Assembly (NCBI GenBank): GCA_038503065.1
Contig: JBCAMK010000006.1
Coordinates: forward strand, 930,001 to 994,000
Source: Paragyromitra xinjiangensis
Lineage: Eukaryota > Ascomycota > Pezizomycetes > Pezizales > Discinaceae
Reading direction: 5' to 3'
Length of the DNA: 64,000 bases
Made by a program: the position numbers and the translations under genes. Of this stretch, positions 11,289 through 21,758 are shown in pieces. A model generated the notes under the pieces. It saw nothing but the letters and a program-made list of their open reading frames with translations. It was not told where the DNA came from and made no database searches. Each line of letters starts with the position of its first letter. The first letter of the stretch is position 1.

Positions 11289-12033
11289 ATGGAAAGTCCA
11301 GCTGCCGTACTGCAGGACTGGGAAAAAACGTATAAACCCCGGACTATCTCTGCAAAAGACTGGGACGCGCAGCGTGACACCTTTACGAGATTGTACATCA
11401 CTGAGAATCGGAATCTTACGGATGTGAGAATGACAATGGCAGTAGAATATGGGTTTTACGCAAAGTATGTACATGCTCTTGTACGCATATATCCAAGTCT
11501 CAAGATTCCACTCTAACTCTTTAACTAGCCCAAAGCAATGCAAATCAGCACTTAAAACCTGGGGGCTGAAAAAAAATCTCGATAAAGAAAAAACAACAGA
11601 AATGTTACGAATTCAATACAGGCGAGCACTCGAAGGCAAAAGCACAGACTTTACGTTTAATGGCCATCCAGTCCATGAACAAACTCTTGAGCGTGCTCGT
11701 AAGAGACATAAAGGAACCAGTGAATATATGACGCGAGTTGGATCACCAGGTTTGGAAAAGCTCCTATACTTCTTTATTAAGAAATTTATTTCTAATGATC
11801 TGTTCACTGTAATAGTTACACCGCCGGGCATAGGCTACTCGACTCCAGAGGGTTCTAGGACCCCAAGCCCAAATCAAGAAGGTAGTCTTCGGACCGAAGA
11901 GACACAATACTCCAGTGCGTTTAATAGAAGTTCTCTAAACCCAACTTCTCCAAGAGAAATCAGCTCTCTTTCATCACCAAGCGCACAGCTAGGTCTACTT
12001 AACAGCCCGGGTAAGCTTCCAGCACTGATATAA
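11289..12033 (+). CDS. Clr5-domain protein
   Basis: Two exons, 11289-11464 and 11529-12033 (intron 64 nt, GTATGT...CTAG), giving 226 residues. The N-terminal Clr5 domain spans roughly residues 22-80: W-D-A-Q-R-D-T-F-T-R-L-Y-I-T-E-N-R-N-L-T, then M-x-M-A-V-E-Y-G-F-Y-A, then after the intron K-S-A-L-K-T-W-G-L-K-K-N. The intron falls inside the domain, and splicing restores the G-F-x-A-x-x-x-x-x-K-x-x-L-K-x-W-G-L-x-K-N signature. The domain is named after fission yeast Clr5, implicated in heterochromatin silencing; most filamentous-fungal members are uncharacterised. The middle part (F-T-F-N-G-H-P-V-H, R-A-R-K-R-H) resembles the short conserved segment after the domain in relatives, and the tail is Ser/Pro-rich. 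A methionine 22 codons upstream is in frame; I prefer 11289 because the extra residues do not fit the domain. The protein is short for the family, and the sequence after the stop may be an eroded continuation. Confidence 0.75.
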
Positions 12034-13237
12034 AACACCTTTCCTGAAGCTTATTAGCCATAATAGCTACGCCGTCGAGCGCAGAGTGCTTCATCCCGAA
12101 ACCTCCTCACTCCCGGAGTAACCCCAAGCAGGGGATAGAGACACCAAGCCCCAGCCTTATCAGCGATTTCCCTCAACCAACCTCCAGAATAAAAAACAAC
12201 ACCTCAATATTGCTGACCCCAGGCTTAACACCATGTGAACCCGACCCCCACTTTGGAACTGTCCAGGATTGCCTATGCTGCAGTGGACTACGTTGCGGAG
12301 TAAACATCAAACATAATGGTGGGGTTTGGCACACCTTCGATCACTGTGTTGACCAATCAGACGTGTTAACCCTTGCTGAGCCGTTGCTGAGCCGTCTACC
12401 AAGCTCAAGTTTTGCATTCTCGCTTTCATCCCGAGATTTGAGAACGGAATTTCAATGCGTTCATCAGCATTATGTATATCCGGCCCGAGGAAGGGATGTA
12501 CCTAATTTGGCTTCTACAACTAGAGACATAAATACATCTTACTATCGACCGAGATTTTTTTGAATCTGAGATCGAGCTTTTTGAACTAAATAGCTACATA
12601 ATTCTAGAACAAGAAATATAGAAACTTACACTACCCGTTCGTGGATTCTGATTGCAGATTTAGATGAATTGAATTCGAACAAACCCTCACACTGAGCTAT
12701 ACTTCTAGAGAATCCCACCGTATCAATCCCTCCATGAAGGGTCTCGCCAGCCCTCGTATCTATAATGGACATTGCAACGGAGGGCTCCACCCAACCCAAC
12801 GCCAGGTCATAATAAACCTAACAAGACCAGAACACTCAAAAAATAGCGGGGAGGCTTAGCCTGACAAATTTTTAGGTGGAGTCTAAAGCCCAGCTCCCTG
12901 TGTTGGCTTAGAGACAGAGAACTCGTAAACGTTTGATTTCTTTGTTTTGCAAAAAATTTTGTTGCCATTTACTCATTGTGTACTTAAAAGACTCCAACCC
13001 GTGAGTTACTTCGCTATCATCACAAAATGTCACTCGATACCCCAAATCAGTAGCAAAACCCAAAACAAGCCTAGCCAAGCGATTGGTGCCACTTCCACCA
13101 CACCCACTCCTAGTAGGTATAAAGATATAGAGATATACGCTGTAAAAGAAAAACTCCTCGCCACTAACTAACCCTGGAATCAAAACTCTCGCTCATCCGC
13201 CGGGTATCCTTAAAAAATCAATCCCAATCACCTCCAA
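12034..13237. other. Intergenic between Clr5-domain gene and fused CoA-ligase gene
   Basis: The 118-codon frame at 12210-12563 has an unremarkable composition and no domain. It may be a decayed 3' part of the Clr5-domain gene, but I cannot show a splice linking them. No repeats or RNA genes are visible. Confidence 0.35.
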
Positions 13238-15914
13238 TCATTGATGTTCGCTCGCTAAAGCAATAACTCTCTTTACCGCACTCTCCAAATCGTCGAACGG
13301 GTATAATGGTAATCCACTTTCTCGAATCTACTTGACATTAACCCTAACCCACAAGTTTTCCCAGGGCAGAAACATTGAAACATACCATCTTCCTCCCCAA
13401 TTCTTCATTCGTTCCCCTCAATCTTACCACAACAGGAGTATTTACTCTCAGTTCTTCAAATGCAATTATGATCCCCTCAGCAATCATATCGCATAGCGTC
13501 AGTCCACCAAATATATTCACTAGTATCGCTTTAACGCGTTGGTCTTTCAAGAGTAGCCTAACAGATTCTTTGACAGTATCTTTCGTCGCTTTACCTCCAG
13601 TGTCCAGAAAGTTAGCCGGATGGCCACCATGGTAGGCGATGACATCGCATGTATTCATTGAGAGTCCTGCTCCATTAACTTCACACGAAGTGTTTTGTTA
13701 GCAACCCATTTAGTTCTTATACCCCCCTTCATGTAAACATACCAAGAGTGCCAATATTCGCATCATTACCAGGAAACTTCACATAAGCAATACCCGCCCT
13801 CCCCGCCTCTACTTCCTCCACGATTTCGTTCTCTATATGTCTCAATTCATGCAGCTTTACCTGTCTTCCCCCACTCCTGAAAGCCGCATCATCGAATATA
13901 AATTCCAAATTCCTGCTTCCCTTCACATCCACTCCGCTTCCCGTAATAATTATCTTCCCCTCACGATCAACTACAACGCTCTTTAAATTAAGCGTATATG
14001 CTTCGGTCTCCTTGAAAATCTTCCATAGCACAACCAATAGATGAGTCAGCTGCTCGCTAGCCTCTTCTAGAAGCGTTATATGCTCGGCGATAGATATCGC
14101 CACATCGGGTGGTGGGGTAGAGTGGGAGTAGTCCAGTGTGAAACCGGTGTGTTCTGAAGTAAGGGAGGAGACGAAAAAGCAGGGGGTGCCGGAAGTACGG
14201 TCAATTGTGAGAGCGAGGGAAAAGATACTATTGCCTTCTTGGGGAGGGATAGGTTCTGGGGAGATGAGTAGTGGAATAGGTGAGTGCTTTATTAGGAGGG
14301 AAGTGGCTTCAGTTTCTTGGATGTGGAGAGCGCGACGTTGCTGAATATATATGGGGTTTTGATTCAGGATTCTTCGAGGGGGTACCGGTCGAGTAGCGAG
14401 ACTGTGATAGGCTCGTGTCTAGAGGTTTTTACTAAGCAACCCTTACACATGAAAGTACGTAATTGGGGAGTAGGGGATCTTTGAAGTGCTTACCTGGCCA
14501 AGCCCTATAACGCTTGCTTGCTGTAGTGGCTGTCTACCCCCAAGTAGTTTCAGCATTCCAGGGCCAAAATGTGCGGGATCCGTGACCATGACTACGCCAG
14601 CATCTTCAAGCTAGTTTGAAATACTGGTTAGTATTCGTACCGTAGCCTTGTTCAAAGGATTATAGAATCCAGAAAACATACAGCCCTAATCTTCTCCCTC
14701 GGACCAACGTCTCCAACTCCTCTTACTGCTCCTGCATGGCCCATAACCCTTCCCTCTCGTGCCGTTAAACCTCCAATTAGTCCCATCACCGGTTTTGGTT
14801 TACCTCTCCACGCCTTCACCATTTCCGCTACGCCAATCTCTGTATTCCCTCCAATCTCTCCAATAACAATGATCCCTTCTGTAGCTTCGTCTTCCAGAAG
14901 CACCTGTACGCCATCTATGAGCGTAGTGCCAGCAATCCAATCACCTCCTACACCGATTACAAGTGATTGGCCAAGACCGGAACGGGTAGTGGATGAGACG
15001 GCTTCATAAGAAAGTGTTCCAGATTTGGCGACAATCCCGATACGGCCAGGGAGAAACGCAGGATGGGGCATAAACCCAATGCGGGTGCAGGTTATTGGGT
15101 TAATGATACCGGCACAGTTGGCACCGACGAGACGGGTCTTAGATTGTGTTTTGAGGATGCTATGAATCTGTGATTACATCAGCTCCAATATACATATGCA
15201 TTCCACCCTATAAGGCTAAGGAAGGATGGACTGCATACTTTCATAACATCATGAATAGGAACATGCTCAGCCACAGCAACAACCAGGGGAATCTCAGCCT
15301 CAATAGCCTCCCCGATTGCCCCCGCAGCAAATTGTGCAGCTACAAAGACAGCTGTTGCATCTGGTTTTAGGTGTTTCACTGCCTCTTTCACAGTCGGAAA
15401 AAGAGGAAGACCCATATGTGCCCCACTTTTTCTAGGGCTGACACCGCCTACGACATTTGTGCCGTAGTCAATTGATTGGTGTGCATTTGCCGTTGCCTGT
15501 AGGAGGAAAGATGACGTTAATAATCTATAGCAAAATATAACATATCCTGAATTCATGGTCAAGACGAAAGTAAGGGTGCAATTAGGTAGTAAGTTGTGTA
15601 TATGAAGTACATCTTATATTTACCCAAGTCACTTACATGTCTTCCTGTTACACTAAATATTAGCACTAAACCACTTCCCAAACGAGCATAGGATTTCTAT
15701 TATCATAAGCACACATACCTGTAAACCCTTGATACATAACCTTCGTAGTCTCATCGATCTTCAGGTTCCCCAATGTCTTCTTATAGTTTCCATCCTGAGG
15801 CCGATTGATTACGGGTGTTCGTAACAGAGTTCGTTCAATTATAGAAGAATATCTCCTAGGCGAAAATGGTACGTGAGATTTCGCGGGCACTTGGCGCCTG
15901 AGTAACCGTTGCAT
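13238..15914 (-). CDS. Succinyl-CoA-ligase-like alpha-beta fusion protein
   Basis: Eight exons on the minus strand: 15914-15719, 15644-15637 (8-nt microexon), 15496-15239, 15167-14682, 14610-14494, 14340-13743, 13678-13386 and 13327-13238, giving 681 residues; every phase closes. Residues 1-30 resemble a mitochondrial presequence with an R-R-Y/S-S cleavage site. The alpha half (to about 355) has the CoA-binding [26 protein letters not shown] (257-261) and the phospho-histidine loop M-G-H-A-G-A (His298). The beta half follows without a stop: [32 protein letters not shown] and V-V-R-L-R-G-T-N. Its ATP-grasp part is about 80 residues shorter than in bacterial SucC: the lysine- and glycine-rich nucleotide segment is missing, and the E-I-N-P metal motif reads L-N-L-K-S. 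Nucleotide use is therefore doubtful. Canonical fungal ligase subunits are separate genes, so this is a paralogue of unknown substrate. Confidence 0.85.
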
Positions 15915-16684
15915 TGCGCCAAACTACTGATGGCTAGAGCTGAAACAAATGGATATATTGGTATCGATAAGAATTTCAAGGCGTTCTCTTTTCTCTCCAA
16001 GAGGGATTCAACGTCAAACTCAAGGCTGGTAGAAGGTCAATCGATCGTGCTCGTGTGTGAACATACTCTAAACTGACACGATAGAGCTGGGAGATAAGTA
16101 CGGCTATGGCGCCACCCAAATAACCAATTAGAAATGAACAAACAAACAACCCCGCAGTTCAAAATGGATACAAATACCCACGTGAGAGAAGAATACACTC
16201 TAACGAAGAATCCAAAGCTATTCCTGCGGTGGATCACGAAGCCGCGAACACCTCAGACCTTAGTCGTCACGATGTTGACCCTAACCGTTATCCGTTACCC
16301 CGCCAAGGCCGCTTAACTTTAATTCCCGAACCCCGATACCGACAGCCACCCTAACCCTGACCCAGCACTCAAAGCCGATTTTCTACAGGCTGGCCCAGAA
16401 ACATGCAAATAATCTTGATCAAAAAGTCATTTCCCACAAGCATTCAGCTTACTGGACCTTATAAGTGCGACCGGAGATTTTCCATGTATATTGAGGTGAA
16501 AGACCGTACGGAGCACTGCTAAGCTTTAATGTTCGAAATCCCAGCCTCCATCCCAACCTCCAGTTCTAGTCGGATTGTAATTTGGCCCCTCCTTTTTCAC
16601 GACTGACGACCTCAGCTCTCCTCCGACAAAATCAACACCTCTCGTACTCCCCTAAACACAACCTCCCCTCGGCTCCCATCCAAG
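15915..16684. other. Divergent promoter region
   Basis: 770 bp between two divergently transcribed genes (fused CoA-ligase leftward, small charged protein rightward). Positions 16276-16365 hold CCCTAACC-like words. No gene is visible. Confidence 0.4.
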
Positions 16685-17284
16685 ATGAGCAAAGCCACCT
16701 CAAAAGGTTCTCTCAATTCACCCATCTAACCTTTAGCCCGAAACTAACATTCTCCAGATCTCGCGGACGGTCTCGCTCACCTCTCCCTCTCCCAGAACTC
16801 TGCCTGGAAAACTCCCACCAAGAAGAAGAAAAAGGCACCTATTGCTGAATCCTGGGACGACGAACCTTCAGACAACGAAGAAGACGCCTCCCCCGCTGAG
16901 ACCCCCGAAAAAGTTCCCTCTCCACCGCCCCCCACTCCTACAACCCCACATGCGCTAGGACATACCCGGAATTCCTCGAGCGTATCCTCTGTCGCAAGCC
17001 CTAAGTCACCTAGGGAAAGCTACGCCAGCCCGGATACGTTTACACGTGACGGGGGTCCTGCTGGTGCGGGGGAGAGAGCTGAAAGGCCAACGACGACAGA
17101 CGCAGTAGCAAGGAGGATGATCAGTGCAGCTTTGGGAGTGAGGACGAAAAGCACGAAGGAGCAGAGAGAATACGATAATGCCGTGAGGATAGCGGAGAAG
17201 AAGAAAAAAGATGAAGAAAGGGAGAAGAAAAGATTGGAAGAAGCGGAAAAAGAAAGGATGAAAACAGCCATATGGGAAGACTAG
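16685..17284 (+). CDS. Small charged protein of unknown function, probably conserved in fungi
   Basis: Two exons, 16685-16706 and 16758-17284, giving 182 residues. The 51-nt intron has a weaker GTTCTC donor, a CTAAC branch site (16747 region) and a TCCAG acceptor; splicing joins M-S-K-A-T-S-K to D-L-A-D-G-L-A-H-L in phase. Layout: a short hydrophobic-plus-lysine N terminus (K-T-P-T-K-K-K-K-K), an acidic stretch (E-S-W-D-D-E-P-S-D-N-E-E-D), a Pro/Ser-rich linker, then a motif T-T-D-A-V-A-R-R-M-I-S-A-A-L-G-V-R and a highly charged coiled coil of E, K and R ending in I-W-E-D. The motif plus charged coiled coil recurs, as I remember it, in uncharacterised fungal proteins; I cannot name a family or function. 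Much of the protein is probably disordered. Confidence 0.75.
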
Positions 17285-17827
17285 CGAATGCTTCTATAAT
17301 GGCTTGCCAAGTCCTTTTGTTGTTCTCTAGGTTTTCCGGGTGCGAATGGTGAGAACAGACGATGTATTTTTTTGAGCAGGGGCGTTTTGCGGAAGGATCG
17401 TTACTTTTTTCCATTTACATTCTAGACTAGACGGGCCTCTTTTCAGGTTTTGCCTATGTGTTTTTGACCAGAATCGTTGATATCAAGAGAAGGCGTTTAC
17501 ACAAGCAGATGTTTAGTGTGGCTTCGTGATTTCTGATTCGTCTAGTTTCTACCCTCAGTTTGCAGGGCCTAGACACCACGAAGGAGTTATGATGTTGATA
17601 CCAAATCTATGTTCTATTTATTATGAGAAGCAATTTTATTATATCTTAAGTACAATTATCTAACAGAACAGAAACTTAAACACAACCATAATCCCACAAT
17701 ATTAGTTTCCCATCTTGATCAATGCTCTTGTAGCTCCAAGGTTAGCAACAAACGGGAAAAAAAGCCCCTCGTACAGCGACCACGAGAAGAGATTATTGAA
17801 CCCGACGAAGTACTTTTTCCGACCCTT
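17285..17827. other. Convergent 3' region
   Basis: 543 bp between two converging genes. AT-rich from 17600 on, consistent with 3' untranslated sequence. No other feature is visible. Confidence 0.4.
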
Positions 17828-18126
17828 CTATGATTTCTTCTTGAATTTCCCCCTCGCCCCAGAACTCCCAGCAAATTCAGAACCCTTCGTCACATCTCTA
17901 CTGATGGTTGGAGTGCTTCTATAATGATCCCCCCAACTTCCATTCTGCCTTTTCAGTTCGCCAAATACCTCTCGCCCTCCCACCAGCACCCGACAACTTC
18001 AAACTAAACCTCAGCTCCATATGTCCATTTCACATCATCCTCGCGCCCTTTTCCAAACTTTTCTATTCTCTCCTCAAAGGAGCTGCGTCCTCCATCCTCA
18101 CGGCCACGGCCTCCTCCAATATCCAT
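17828..18126 (-). CDS. Very small basic protein, unrecognised
   Basis: Two exons, 18126-18010 and 17944-17828, with a 65-nt intron (GTTTAG donor, CTGA branch, GGCAG acceptor) in phase 0, giving 77 residues from this methionine. The first exon encodes a Gly/Arg-rich start (G-G-G-R-G-R) followed by S-S-F-E-E-R-I-E-K-F-G-K-G-R and W-T-Y-G-A-E; the second has W-G-D-H-Y-R-S-T-P-T-I-S-R-D and ends G-A-R-G-K-F-K-K-K-S. The two halves match in style (basic, low in hydrophobics), which supports the splice. A TTTAG acceptor lies just upstream of the methionine, so the true start may be in an earlier exon near 18200-18380. RGG-like composition suggests RNA binding, but this is only inference. Confidence 0.5.
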
Positions 18127-18504
18127 CGCTCTAAAGATGTTAGGTCAATGCATAATATTAGCGGTATAGAGGCATGAAGCTCACCGTAACCCTAGCCTCA
18201 GTGTGTGTGGGCAATGTTGCCCACCTTTCTCCATCATCCTCGTTGTCGCTACCATGTTTAATCTGCAGCCCCTAGCGTTGGGAACTCCGGGCCTTCCAAA
18301 TCGAAAATAGGTTATTAAACGGTGGAAGCAGCATAGGTTGGCTGCGGTAACGTTGCCCCTTCATAGTTTTTTAGACTGGCGTTGTGCATCTCATCTCCGC
18401 AGAGGTCTATGAAAGTTGCAATTCTCCGATAAGTCGACTTATGATCGTCCTCGTAGATATCGATGGGCTCAGGCTTTTTTCCCAGAGGATTAGACCCGAT
18501 TCAG
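18127..18504. other. Possible 5' part of the small basic gene
   Basis: A TTTAG acceptor at about 18130 and a short frame beginning near 18255 on the minus strand could belong to an upstream exon, but I cannot define the join. Nothing else is recognised. Confidence 0.3.
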
Positions 18505-18785
18505 TGTCGACTTGAGATGAAACTGCTTCCGCTGGAATCGGTAGGTTGATACGTAATAACAGCAGTGTAGCAGGAAACTCACCAAGGCAATTTGAACCCC
18601 AGCCTTGTTTCTATAGTGTCCTGAGATAAAACCGCTCCTATCAGAATCTCTGGGCTGATGCGTAATAACAACAGTGTAGCAGGAAACCCATTACAGTAAA
18701 TCCAGCCTTTTTTTCTGTGATGTCTTGAGATGAAACTGCTTCTATTAGAATCGTAAGGTCGAAAGTAATAACAGCAGTGTAGGGC
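18505..18785 (+). repeat. Three tandem copies, unit about 105-110 bp
   Basis: Each copy carries TTGAGATGAAACTGCTTC (or a variant), then a GAATC word, then GTAATAACAGCAGTGTAG(CAGGAAAC). Copies begin near 18511, 18621 and 18723, so the spacing shortens from about 110 to 103 bp. The first two are separated by AGCCTTG-type spacer sequence, which recurs before the third. They differ at about 10-15 percent of positions. The array is non-coding. Confidence 0.8.
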
Positions 18786-19452
18786 CGTGTAGCTTGCTGG
18801 GAGCAGACGTTGCCACTTGTGATTTTGAGCCAGTTATTGGTATTGGTATTTAAAAAAGAGAGAATGGCTTGGAGGAAGAGTCTCTTGAAAGTAGGGTAAA
18901 TAAGGTGTTTGCAGTGTCACGTTGCCCAATTTGAGCACGTGTTGTAAGTTTACCGGAGCATGGCAAATCACCTCTTACCGTAGCCCCCAAATACCTGACT
19001 GAACTCAACACCTCCTAAATTATAATGTATGCGGTACATGTACTTAAACATAGTCTACTGTCCTTTAAATTGATGTTCCAACATACAATTACATCCCATC
19101 ACCCAGTAATTTCTTGGAAGATGGCTCAACCATAGCTATTCGGCCTAAAGATGACTTAATAGGCAGCTGAACCCGTTTCACACATGCGAACCAGAGCTAA
19201 GAACCTTGGAGTGACTGGTGAAGCAAAGCAATGGTACCTAAAGATACAATCTCCAAGTTCTCCTAACCCCTCAGGCATATTTTCTCCCTCTCTCATACTT
19301 CTACCAAAATCCTTAAGAACAGTACGAAAAATAACTTCCAAAAGTTAAGTAAGGTGGCTGAGGCACAAAACTACAGGTAAGCCCGAACGAGAAAATCTCG
19401 TAGGTCGAATAAGCAGTAATACTGATGACAAACTATTACTATTCAGTTACAT
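18786..19452. other. Intergenic, nothing recognised
   Basis: A 61-codon frame (19156-19341, minus) lies just downstream of the ankyrin relic and could be an eroded part of it. It has no recognisable repeat motif. Confidence 0.35.
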
Positions 19453-20250
19453 CTAATTCGAGGAGTAAAACTTGCGGGAACCCGCGTCATACATAAAAAG
19501 CATGTCAATATCCATTTTGATCATTATAACCCCCCTCCTAAACATATAATACATATGATCAGACGGAACGACACTCAAGCTCCAAGCCATTCCGAGCCCT
19601 TCAGAATCCAGCGAAACCTTAACTACATGTATCTTATCGTGGCTAGCTGCCGCAGCGCTTTGGGCAATAGTCATTCCGACATCATCTATAGTTTGAATAC
19701 CAGCACCCTGCTCCATCAATAGCTTTGTCACATCCACATATCCCATCAATGCTGCGTAGTGCAATGCCGTTTTCCCGAAGAGAGTGTGATTTCTCGAATC
19801 AATATCAGCCCCGCTCCCAAGCAACAGTGCAGCCACCACACGATTTCCCACAACCGCTGCAAGGTGCAGCGGAGTCCACCCATCGCGATTCAAAATCTCA
19901 GTATCTGCTCCGTTCTAAAACAGTATCCTGACTACCATCACATGTCCACACAATACGGCGGAGGGAAGGACCGTTTTCCCTCGACGATCTGTACTGCTGA
20001 CATCGGCCAGTGCTCCGCGTTTCAGTAGGAGAATTACCAGAAAATCGCGACCATTAGATGAGGCCTAGTAGAGAACAGCCGTTACGGTCGCGAAAGACGA
20101 TTGCCTGACCCAAGAGAACAAGTGACAAGAGCCGCTCGAAAAATCGGGAAGTGCGGAGAAGAGAGTTCAGATCCCTGAATCTAGGCCCTAAATTCTCCGC
20201 AACCATGAATAAGAGTTCATTCAGGAGGTTAAGAAGAGTCGTTTGGGCCC
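19453..20250 (-). pseudogene. F-box-like/ankyrin-repeat gene, broken
   Basis: Reading leftward, an F-box-like start (L-L-N-E-L-L-F-M-V-A-E-N-L, then R-D-L-N-S-L-L-R-T-S-R-F-F) runs from about 20240 to 20095. It ends in R-D-R-N-G, the usual entry into the first ankyrin repeat, where the frame shifts near 20090. The ankyrin frame then continues with TAG codons at 20067-20065 (L-Y-stop-A-S-S-N-G) and 19917-19915 (I-L-F-stop-N-G-A-D). After the second stop the repeats are clean: G-W-T-P-L-H-L-A-A-V-V-G-N, then K-T-A-L-H-Y-A-A-L-M-G-Y. Ankyrin repeats with an N-terminal F-box are a large, fast-evolving family in filamentous ascomycetes, probably substrate adaptors of SCF ubiquitin ligases. Here the frame is lost, so the locus is almost certainly dead. 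Both stops could come from single transitions. Confidence 0.8.
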
Positions 20251-21625
20251 TATAAGCTCTTATACCAAAAAAATGATAGTACCCACCACATCCCCAAGAG
20301 AATGAAGGTTGTTAACGTCGACAGCTGCGTTGTGAGAGGCAGTCGCATGCGAAACTTAGCATACCCACAATCATTCACGCATCTAGGCGACATCCCAGGA
20401 AATTTTTCAGAAGCAATTATTTTTATCAAAATCTTTATGGTGGAGCCGAAAGACCAGTGAAGGCTCACAATCTCAATCTTATATATTCCTGGTATTGACG
20501 AAATAGCCTAGACTAGACTCAGCTGAAACATTTCGATTAATATTACCTTACTAGGCGACCAAACAATTGACTAAGGTAGAATTTTCCGAAACTTAAAAAC
20601 CGCTTTTGGTACTTCTTTTTCTCATTTTTATAAGGCCGATTTAGAAGTGCTCAGTCGTTAACAATATACGACAGTCACAAAATTCCTTACCACAAGTCAC
20701 CCGCGGGACAACTAAAACGATGTCAAGGTCGAAACCCCCCTCCACCCCTCCAAAGCACAAGCGACCTTTTCTGAGAAAAGAATTTACTCCTTCAGTCTCA
20801 GGCTACGTTGAAATTACCTTACAAGCTCTGATCCGGGTAATGTTACGGCATCCATGACACAAAATTCGTGCGTTGCACACAGCCTTAACCCAGTCTTCTT
20901 TGGGCGCGTATTTTCTATCCTTCAGTAACTTAAGCCGATGAACCAGTTACCCGGACTCCAACAGTCCTTAAGTTACGTTACTTACGAACCTCTAATCATC
21001 AGGGCTGTAACATACACATCTGCTACGTGCGTCTCAGAACTAACTCTGCCGACATTAACTTTCAAATACCTTGAGAAGCTTACTTTATGTCTATCAACAA
21101 CCCGAAACCGTGGTATAGTTATTAGGCTGCTTCTGAAGACGAAAGAAGCCAGGAAGAACTTACCGTACAGAAAGTAAAATCATAAAGAGCTCACCCAGTC
21201 TTGCGAATACCTCCAAAGAAAAACCACTAGTGTACTGTGGGACGATACAGTCCGGAAGGCGAGGACTCAACAAGCTCACAGCCCCTCCAACTCAAACCCA
21301 AATCTCGCACTCTATGCCCACTCTATCCAGAGCTCACCGAGTGACACACCATGACTAATTCCCTATAATTCCCACCCACCTAGCCATCGAACCACCCATC
21401 CCACCAAACCTATATTTATCACCTTCAAGCCTAAAATCCAGGTCAAGAACCAGCAGCCTCCCCAGCCCCTAATCCCTACCATAAACAAGAATGTGCGCAA
21501 TAACTAATCCCAGCCACCCTCTGACGCCTTCCCTCTCACCTCTATCCCTTCTTAGCCAAGCGTTCCTCGACAGCCTTAGTAAGGACAAACCTCCCACCGT
21601 GTTCGCCGAGGTACAGTTACTCACG
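20251..21625. other. Intergenic, nothing recognised
   Basis: Gene-free. Short frames on both strands show no domain. A start for the F-box relic is not evident in the first 100 bp. Confidence 0.4.
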
Positions 21626-21758
21626 GACGGCGAATCCTGCCTGATGGCGAACAGGGGTTTTTGGCCAATCAGTGACCGAGAAAGTTGGCAGCTTAGCAAA
21701 TCCGTACTGAAATATACTACGCATAACCCCTGTCCGCCATCAGACAGGATTCGCCATC
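21626..21758. mobile_element. 133-bp MITE related to the 9.5-kb hairpin
   Basis: The ends are inverted copies: left GACGGCGAATCCTGCCTGAT followed by GGCGAACAGGGGTTTT; right TAACCCCTGTCCGCCATCAG followed by ACAGGATTCGCCATC. The inner TGGCGGACAGGGGT word matches the 103-bp element at 9528-9630, so this copy is that element with an extra outer arm of about 18 bp. The loop of about 60 bp is unrelated. Confidence 0.75.
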
